A stretch of 10,193 nt of DNA from CAZALT01 sp964485515. Lineage in GTDB: Bacteria > Actinomycetota > Acidimicrobiia > Acidimicrobiales > Acidimicrobilacustridaceae. The notes under the pieces are model-generated. The model saw only the letters and a program-made list of their open reading frames with translations, had not been told where the DNA came from and did not search any database. The translations under genes were made by a program, and so were the position numbers. Position 1 is the stretch's first letter, and every line of letters starts with the position of its first letter. Shown one piece after another: positions 5,097 to 10,193 of the stretch. The DNA is taken from assembly GCA_964485515.1 (NCBI GenBank), contig CAZALT010000130.1, positions 1-10,193 of the forward strand, written 5' to 3'.

Positions 5097-8093
5097 TCAA
5101 GCTTCCACTTCGGCATCGTCGATGCTCGGAAGGCGGTCACGCACGAGCGTGGCGATGCCTTCGCTGTCGAGACCGGCAGCGGTTCGTTCGATTTCGGCCA
5201 ACTCTGCGGGTGTGCGCCGTGCTCGGAGGTCCTCCAGCGAGGGGATTGACGCGCCGGATGGGTCGGGGAGCCAGCGGTCGACCGCAAGAGAGAGGCCGAT
5301 ACCGCGTTGCTCGCACCAGGCGACAGTGACGAGAGCGGCGTCGTGCTCACCTACCGTCATGAGCAGTGCGACGATGTGACTGAGAGCGGACGGGTTCCGC
5401 TCGCTCAGAGCAGCGTCGAGCACAGCGAGCATCAATTGCGCGGCCCTTGCGATGTCGCCCAGGGCGAGGAACACGGGATCGGCGTCGTCGATGCGGACGT
5501 GATCGCTCCAGTCCCTGCGCATGGCGAGCGCGGTCGCGCTCCCGATCTCGACGAGCTCGGCCGACCGTCTCGCGTCGCGCTGCTCGATGAGCGAGGCGAG
5601 TGGTTCGGCGACGAACACGGTGTAGCTCGGTGAGCCGAAGCGCTGAGCGAGCCCGATGGCTTCCTCGCACATAGCAATGCTGTGCTCTACGTCGGTGGTG
5701 ATCTGAGCGTAGAACGTGAGGGCTTCGAGCAGATGCCAGGGGTCGCCGAGCTCGCGGGCAGTAGCAAGCCACGTAGATCCGAACTCGTCCCGACCCGACA
5801 CGGCGTACACGGCGGCGAAGACAGAGGCGTTGAAGATCTGGCAGCGCACCCCAAGGCCATCGTCGTCGCGAGCGAGCCGTTCGACCGCGTGGAAGGCCCG
5901 CTCGCTGTATCGCTGGGCGAGCTCCATCTCGCCGCGCATCGCGGCTGCCCAAGATGCCGCTCCGAGTGCCACGGCGGCGAGGTCGTGGTCGGGCCACCGT
6001 TCGGCTGCTTCGACACATAGTGCACCGAAGGGGGCACGGTCGTAGCCGAAGACGTCGAGCGCGGCGATGGGTTCGAGGGCGAGTGCGGGCTTGTCGTTGG
6101 CGATCGCCCAGGACACCGCGGCGCGCAGGTTGTCGCTCTCGTGGTCGAGCACGACCCGCCAGCGGATCTCGTCTGGTCCACGTCGACCGAGGCTCATCGC
6201 CCGAGCGAGCGCGGCGAAGTGCTCAGCGTGTCGCCGCCCGACCTCGGATTCGCCGCCTCCCGCGGTCAAGGCCTCCCATGCGAACTCGCGGACGGTCTCC
6301 AACATGCGGTAGCGGGTCGCTCCGCCATGTCGTTTGGCGACGATGAGCGACTTCGCCTGGAGCCGCGCGAGAAGGTCGATCACGTCGTACTCCTCGGCGC
6401 CTTCTGCGGCGACCGCGCAGGCCGCAGGGAGGTCGAAGCCGTCGGCGAACACCGAGAGCCGGTCGAAGATCGCCCGTTCGTCGGGGTCGAGGAGTTGGTA
6501 GGACCAGTCGATGGTGTTGTGCAAGGTTCGCTGACGACTCAGTGCGGCGCGTCGTCCACCGGTTAGGAGCTTGAAGCGCCGATCGAGGCGCTCGCCGATC
6601 TCGGTCGGGGTCATGGCGGCGACTCGGGCGGCAGCAAGCTCGATCGCGAGAGGGACCCCGTCGAGTCGTCGACAGATCTGGCCGACGATCTCGGCGTCAT
6701 CGCCGAGCTCGAAGCCGGCGTCGACACCGCGGGCCCGGTCGACGAAGAGCTGCACCGCAGCGCTCGCCGCGACCGTCTCTGGTGCGTCGTCGACGGTCGG
6801 CACGGTGAGCGATTGGACGACGATGAGCCGCTCACCGTCGACGCCGAGGCCCTCGCGGCTCGTGCCCAACACTCGCGTGGCAGGACCGGTGGCGAGCAGG
6901 TCTTCGACGAGGTCGGCGACGGGACCGAGGAGGTGCTCGCAGTTGTCCAGGACCAGCACCATCTCGCTCGACGCCAGGAACTCGACCAATCCGGATCCTT
7001 GACCGGTCAACACCGAGAACCCAACGGCAGCGGCGACGGCGTCGGTGACCGCGTCGTCGTTCACGACGCCGGCGAGGTCGACGAAGCAGGCACCGTCGCG
7101 CAGCGACGGGGCCAACCGTCGGGCGACCTCGATCGCGAGACGGGTCTTGCCGACGCCACCAACGCCGGTGAGCGTGACGATCGGTGTTTCGAGCACGAGC
7201 TGCTCGACGGCCTTGATCTGTGTGTCATCACCGACGAACGAGCTCGACGCGACCGGGAGTCGCCCCGCCCGACTCCCGCCGGTCGGGATCGACGCCGAGT
7301 CCTGACCATCCCGGTCGACGCCGGAGGACGCGGTGACCGGGGACTCATGTTCGAGGAGCGCGACGTAGACCTTCTCGGTCTCTGGTGACGGGTCGACACC
7401 GAGCTCGTCGACGAGGGTGGCCCGGCACCGTTCCCATGTGCGAAGGGCTTCGGCGCGCTCCCCCGTGGCATCGAGGGCACGCATGAGGATCCGGAAGCCG
7501 GCCTCGCGGGTGGCGTCGATCTCCAGCACCTGCCGTGCCGCTTCGACCGCCCGCGCCGGTGATCCGGCAACGAGTTGGGCTTCGGCGAGCACCAGTTGGG
7601 CCCGGACCCGCACGTCGTGGACCTTGTGGGTCTCGGTGTCGACCCAGGGGCAGGGATCGGGGAGGAACCCGCGTCGGACGATGCTGATCGCGGTGGTTGC
7701 CTGGTCGATCGCCGCTCGTGGATCATGGTCGGCCAGTGCCTGGTCGGCTTCGGCGACGGCTCGCTGAGCGTCGAGCCAGTCCACCGATAGCCCATCGGGA
7801 GTATCGAGGCGGTACCCGCCGGTGGTCGACACGATGGTGCGCGCCGCGTCGAGGCCGAGATCATCGAAGAGCCGTCGCAGCTTGGAGACCACGGCGCTGA
7901 GCGACGCCGTCCACGAAGCCGGCAACTCGTCAGGCCACAACAGCTCGGCGAGCTCGTCGCGTGACACGACGCGGGAGTCCGAGCACAGCAGGTAACCGAG
8001 CACGATTCGGCCCTGACGGCCCGGCAGGCGGTGCGGATCGAGCGATGCCCCGTTCGCCCTGATCCCGAACGTGCCGCAGAGCCGCACCTGCAT
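5097..8093 (-). CDS. SARP-type transcriptional regulator (winged helix-BTAD-NB-ARC-TPR), intact
   Basis: This 998-residue AfsR-like protein is a cytoplasmic ATP-dependent activator by family. ATG 8093 starts MQVRLCGTFGIRANGASLDP; the frame is open further to 8213, but only the last 15 or so added residues resemble the paralogue. Residues 1-95 form the winged helix (DELAELLW, SLSAVVSKLRRL). Residues 100-248 form BTAD, ending ERCRATLVDELGVDPSPE. A variable Ser/Gly-rich linker spans about 250-282. NB-ARC has Walker A GVGGVGKT (310-317), Walker B VLVLDN (379-384), TSREGLG (411-417) and GVPLAIELAA (479-488). A winged-helix-like segment follows (RLSVFADGFDLPAACAV; YRMLETVREFAW at 595-606). About 610-998 is a helical, Ala-rich TPR-like sensor. 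It is divergent from the solute-binding protein gene with a 143-bp gap. Its N-terminal 240 residues are 80% identical to the frameshifted neighbour (hand count 192/240), with a far more divergent tail. The ligand and targets are unknown. No LuxR-type C-terminal HTH is seen. Confidence 0.9.
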   Translation of the reverse strand: MQVRLCGTFGIRANGASLDPHRLPGRQGRIVLGYLLCSDSRVVSRDELAELLWPDELPASWTASLSAVVSKLRRLFDDLGLDAARTIVSTTGGYRLDTPDGLSVDWLDAQRAVAEADQALADHDPRAAIDQATTAISIVRRGFLPDPCPWVDTETHKVHDVRVRAQLVLAEAQLVAGSPARAVEAARQVLEIDATREAGFRILMRALDATGERAEALRTWERCRATLVDELGVDPSPETEKVYVALLEHESPVTASSGVDRDGQDSASIPTGGSRAGRLPVASSSFVGDDTQIKAVEQLVLETPIVTLTGVGGVGKTRLAIEVARRLAPSLRDGACFVDLAGVVNDDAVTDAVAAAVGFSVLTGQGSGLVEFLASSEMVLVLDNCEHLLGPVADLVEDLLATGPATRVLGTSREGLGVDGERLIVVQSLTVPTVDDAPETVAASAAVQLFVDRARGVDAGFELGDDAEIVGQICRRLDGVPLAIELAAARVAAMTPTEIGERLDRRFKLLTGGRRAALSRQRTLHNTIDWSYQLLDPDERAIFDRLSVFADGFDLPAACAVAAEGAEEYDVIDLLARLQAKSLIVAKRHGGATRYRMLETVREFAWEALTAGGGESEVGRRHAEHFAALARAMSLGRRGPDEIRWRVVLDHESDNLRAAVSWAIANDKPALALEPIAALDVFGYDRAPFGALCVEAAERWPDHDLAAVALGAASWAAAMRGEMELAQRYSERAFHAVERLARDDDGLGVRCQIFNASVFAAVYAVSGRDEFGSTWLATARELGDPWHLLEALTFYAQITTDVEHSIAMCEEAIGLAQRFGSPSYTVFVAEPLASLIEQRDARRSAELVEIGSATALAMRRDWSDHVRIDDADPVFLALGDIARAAQLMLAVLDAALSERNPSALSHIVALLMTVGEHDAALVTVAWCEQRGIGLSLAVDRWLPDPSGASIPSLEDLRARRTPAELAEIERTAAGLDSEGIATLVRDRLPSIDDAEVEA

Positions 8094-8101
8094 TCCCGCC
8101 G

Positions 8102-8131
8102 TGTTCCCACCCACGTCGGTGATGTTCCCAC
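8102..8131 (-). promoter_or_regulatory. 21-bp-phased direct repeat between the second SARP gene and the solute-binding protein gene
   Basis: TGTTCCCAC occurs exactly at 8102-8110 and 8123-8131, starts 21 bp apart (two helical turns), on the plus strand. The same arrangement with two imperfect copies stands at the same distance before the other SARP gene. The flanks (CCCACG between the copies; CACCGG or CATCGG after) are also alike. It lies in the only gap between two divergent genes, so a bound regulator could act on both. It is so close to the regulator's start that it would overlap the leader or, if translation starts further up, be coding sequence. Confidence 0.4.
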
Positions 8132-8223
8132 ACCGGACGTTGTCGTCGGTTTGTCGTCCTGGTCGGCCATGCCAATGGAGCGGCAACGGCCGATCCGTAC
8201 CGTCCGCCCTCAACCCATCGAAC

Positions 8224-8230
8224 GAGGAGA
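8224..8230 (+). promoter_or_regulatory. Ribosome binding site deciding the solute-binding protein start
   Basis: GAGGAGA sits six bases before GTG 8237 and is a strong Shine-Dalgarno at ideal spacing. It supports GTG 8237 over the in-frame ATG at 8261, which has no such site and would remove most of the basic n-region of the signal peptide. Confidence 0.75.
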
Positions 8231-8236
8231 GCTCCC

Positions 8237-9967
8237 GTGATCACAACCAGACGCTCCGGCATGCGAACCGCGGTTGTCGCGACCGTCATCGCTGCGCTGG
8301 TCGCAGCGGGGTGCAGCACGACGGCGAGCTCGTCGGCCCCCGACACCACGACCACCACGACATCAGCCAACGGGCTCGTCGAGGAAGGCATCCCCGTGCG
8401 TGGCGGCAACCTCGTCATTGGGGTGCGGGCCGAGACCAGCGGCTGGAACCCGGGTTCGGACCAGTGGGCCCAGGAGGGCCACACGATCGGTTCGACCATG
8501 TTCGAGCCGCTGTTCACCAACAACGCCGAGGGCGAACCGGTCCCTTGGCTCGCCGAATCCGCAACCTCGAACGAGGACCACACGCTCTGGCACCTGACCG
8601 TCCGCCAGGGCATCAAGTTCCACGACGGCACCGCGCTCGACGCCTCAGCGGTGGTGAAGAGCCTCACGTTCATGCTCAGCGACAAGGCGCTGTCCAGCTT
8701 CGCCTACGGCACCGTCGTGCAGACCCCCGTGGTCACCGGCGAGTACAGCTTCGATGTACCGCTGTCGGAATCGTGGGGGGCCTTGCCCCAAGCCCTCACG
8801 ACCGGGTTCGGCTACGTCATGGCGCCCGCCATGATCGATGGAGATCCCGACAAGCCAGTCGGTACCGGTGCCTACACGTGGGCCAGCGGTGAGACCGGGC
8901 GCAGCACCAAGGTCACCGCCTTCGACAGCTACTGGGGTGGACCGTGCACCGTGGTCGATCCGGCTGAAGACATCGTGTCGTTGTGCTCGGAGATCGGCGT
9001 CCCGCTCGGCCAACCCAACGGCCCGTGGCTCACCACCATCGAGTTCAAGCCGATCGTCGACTCGGTGCAGCAGGCCAACGCCCTGCGCACAGGTGACGTC
9101 GACGCCATCCTCACCGCGGCGCCCGACCAGGTCCACAGCCTGCGCTACGACGGCTACCAGGTGGTCACCGACTACACGAGCGAGAACTTCTTCGCCATGA
9201 CCAACACCACCAAAGCACCATTCGACAACATCCACGCCCGACGGGCCCTGGCCTTCGCCACCGACCGCCACGCGCTGCTCGACGCCGTTGGCGGCGGCGA
9301 AGACATCGCGTCGCAGCCGTCACCCTTCGAGGCCGGAACCTCATGGGCGACCACCGAAGGCGAGGCCACCTACCCGACCTTCGACATCGAACAGTCCAAA
9401 GCTGAGGTCGAGGCGTACAAGGCCGACATGGCGACAGCCGGTACGCCCGTGGACGCGCTGTCCTTGGAGCTCACCGGCATCGCCAACAGCGAAGAGACCA
9501 CCGTCGAACAACTCCTCCAGCAGCAATGGGCCGCCGCCGGCATCGAGACGAAGATCTCGACGATCGCCCAGGAAGCCCTCATCAACATCGTGGTCGGCGG
9601 TGACTGGGACGCCATGTTGTTCCGCAACTACGCCTACCCCGACCCCGACAACAACTACATCTTCTGGTCCGAGCAGAACGCGACGGGGTCCATCCCGATC
9701 AACTTCACCGGGTTCTACAACGACATCACCGAAGCCTCCATCGGCCTCGGTCGCCGCTCGAGCGACGCGGCATTCCGGCAGCAGGCCTACTCGGCGTTCG
9801 TGGCCGAACGGAACCGCAACGCGGTGGACATCTGGCTCTACAACACCCCATGGGCCCTCGTCGCCGAGCCCGACGTGCGGGGACTCAACCCGTTCCGGGC
9901 GCTCGGCATGGGAGCACTCACCAGCCGCCCATACATCACCGGACTGTGGGTCAACCCCACGCCCTGA
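8237..9967 (+). CDS. Lipoprotein ABC-transporter solute-binding protein, peptide/nickel family 5
   Basis: This 576-residue exported lipoprotein should deliver a peptide-like or related solute to an ABC importer at the outer face of the membrane. The signal peptide has a basic start (TTRRSGMR), a hydrophobic core and lipobox LVAAGC with Cys26. A Ser/Thr-rich tether (TTTTTT at 37-42) follows. Family 5 (SBP_bac_5) marks are GGNLVIG (57-62 region), LTVRQGIKFHDGTALDASAVVKSL (about 120-143; 20-residue core IKFHDGTALDASAVV), GTGAYTWASG (209-218), IHARRALAFATDRHALLD (332-349) and YPDPDNNYIFW (467-477). Length is normal. Two extra cysteines, C237 and C250, flank a loop and could form a disulfide. The gene is divergent from the second SARP gene. 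No permease or ATPase gene lies before 10193, so the transporter is either further right, elsewhere, or absent. The ligand cannot be read from sequence. Confidence 0.9.
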   Translation: MITTRRSGMRTAVVATVIAALVAAGCSTTASSSAPDTTTTTTSANGLVEEGIPVRGGNLVIGVRAETSGWNPGSDQWAQEGHTIGSTMFEPLFTNNAEGEPVPWLAESATSNEDHTLWHLTVRQGIKFHDGTALDASAVVKSLTFMLSDKALSSFAYGTVVQTPVVTGEYSFDVPLSESWGALPQALTTGFGYVMAPAMIDGDPDKPVGTGAYTWASGETGRSTKVTAFDSYWGGPCTVVDPAEDIVSLCSEIGVPLGQPNGPWLTTIEFKPIVDSVQQANALRTGDVDAILTAAPDQVHSLRYDGYQVVTDYTSENFFAMTNTTKAPFDNIHARRALAFATDRHALLDAVGGGEDIASQPSPFEAGTSWATTEGEATYPTFDIEQSKAEVEAYKADMATAGTPVDALSLELTGIANSEETTVEQLLQQQWAAAGIETKISTIAQEALINIVVGGDWDAMLFRNYAYPDPDNNYIFWSEQNATGSIPINFTGFYNDITEASIGLGRRSSDAAFRQQAYSAFVAERNRNAVDIWLYNTPWALVAEPDVRGLNPFRALGMGALTSRPYITGLWVNPTP

Positions 9968-10193
9968 CCCGACCCGGGCTCGGCTCCCACGGCGAGAGAC
10001 GTGCGGGCATAGAGACAGCGGAGAACGAGGAGCACCACGGTCAGCCGCCCCCTGATCTCGTGCAGGCAAGGGCATCCCTTCGCCTGGTCGACAAGCAGCG
10101 ACGAGTCAAAGGCGTCCGCTGGCGTCTTCTTGGCGCTGCACGTCCCGGTCGTCGCGTTCCGCCTATTCGGCTTCGCTCGCTTCGGCGATATCA
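9968..10193. other. Downstream region with no supported gene
   Basis: After the solute-binding protein stop I find no gene with recognisable features. One plus frame near the edge encodes a short hydrophobic text (SAGVFLALHVPVVAFRLFGF), and a minus frame gives a possible C-terminal tail ending at 10163; both are too short to judge. No clear hairpin with a T-tract follows the stop. Confidence 0.35.

Noticed and set aside
5097..8093. STAND ATPase considered as an anti-phage (Avs-like) defence protein
   Set aside because: The N-terminus is a winged-helix plus BTAD pair, the SARP regulator layout, with no nuclease, protease or TIR-type effector; a transcriptional role explains it fully.
8645..9271. 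Minus-strand open frame of 208 codons, and a further one at 9341-10075
   Set aside because: Antisense shadows of the solute-binding protein gene with no recognisable domain or ribosome site.
9969..9983. Near-palindrome CCGACCCGGGCTCGG just after the lipoprotein stop as a terminator
   Set aside because: The symmetric core leaves no loop and no T-tract follows, so it does not fit an intrinsic terminator.
10050..10193. Hydrophobic reading frame at the right edge as the start of an ABC permease
   Set aside because: Only about 25 hydrophobic residues are visible, with no good start codon or ribosome site and none of the usual permease N-terminal pattern; the opposite strand reads equally well.

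Overview
The window is high-GC DNA (about two thirds G+C by eye) with GTG/ATG starts, a 13E12/DUF222-type endonuclease gene, AfsR-like SARP regulators and a Thr-rich lipoprotein linker. Together these point to an actinomycete-grade bacterium. An Acidimicrobiia-like member is my best guess, but no marker gene proves it.

Layout from left to right. (1) 1-616, minus strand: the N-terminal part of a DUF222/13E12 HNH-endonuclease family protein that runs off the left edge. (2) 754-3680, minus strand: a large SARP regulator (winged helix, BTAD, NB-ARC/STAND ATPase, TPR-like tail) broken by a one-base frameshift near 1752-1756. (3) 3681-5096: a degraded accessory strip. It holds a possible integrase N-terminal relic (3825-3938), a clear relic of the left end of an IS21-family element with its multiple end repeats and the first codons of istA (4163-4373, minus), an apparently intact VapB-like antitoxin with a leaderless promoter (4598-4829), and the remains of its PIN toxin, which has lost its middle (4826-5027). 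(4) 5097-8093, minus strand: an intact paralogue of the first SARP-STAND regulator. (5) 8237-9967, plus strand: a lipoprotein peptide/nickel-type (family 5) ABC solute-binding protein, divergent from the second regulator. (6) 9968-10193: no gene I can support.

How the parts may work together. The two regulators are paralogues. Over the first 240 residues (DNA-binding and BTAD) I count 192 identities, while their C-terminal TPR-like halves are far less alike. This suggests the same output site read by proteins with different inputs. Both genes carry, just before the predicted ATG, a matching pair of direct repeats (TGTTCCCAC type on the plus strand) spaced exactly 21 bp. These could be an autoregulatory SARP operator shared with the divergent solute-binding protein gene. 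The strip between the paralogues looks like a site of repeated insertion and decay. Apart from the frameshift, the first regulator reads cleanly, so the lesion is either recent or a sequence error.

I found no rRNA, tRNA or CRISPR array, and no complete mobile element.
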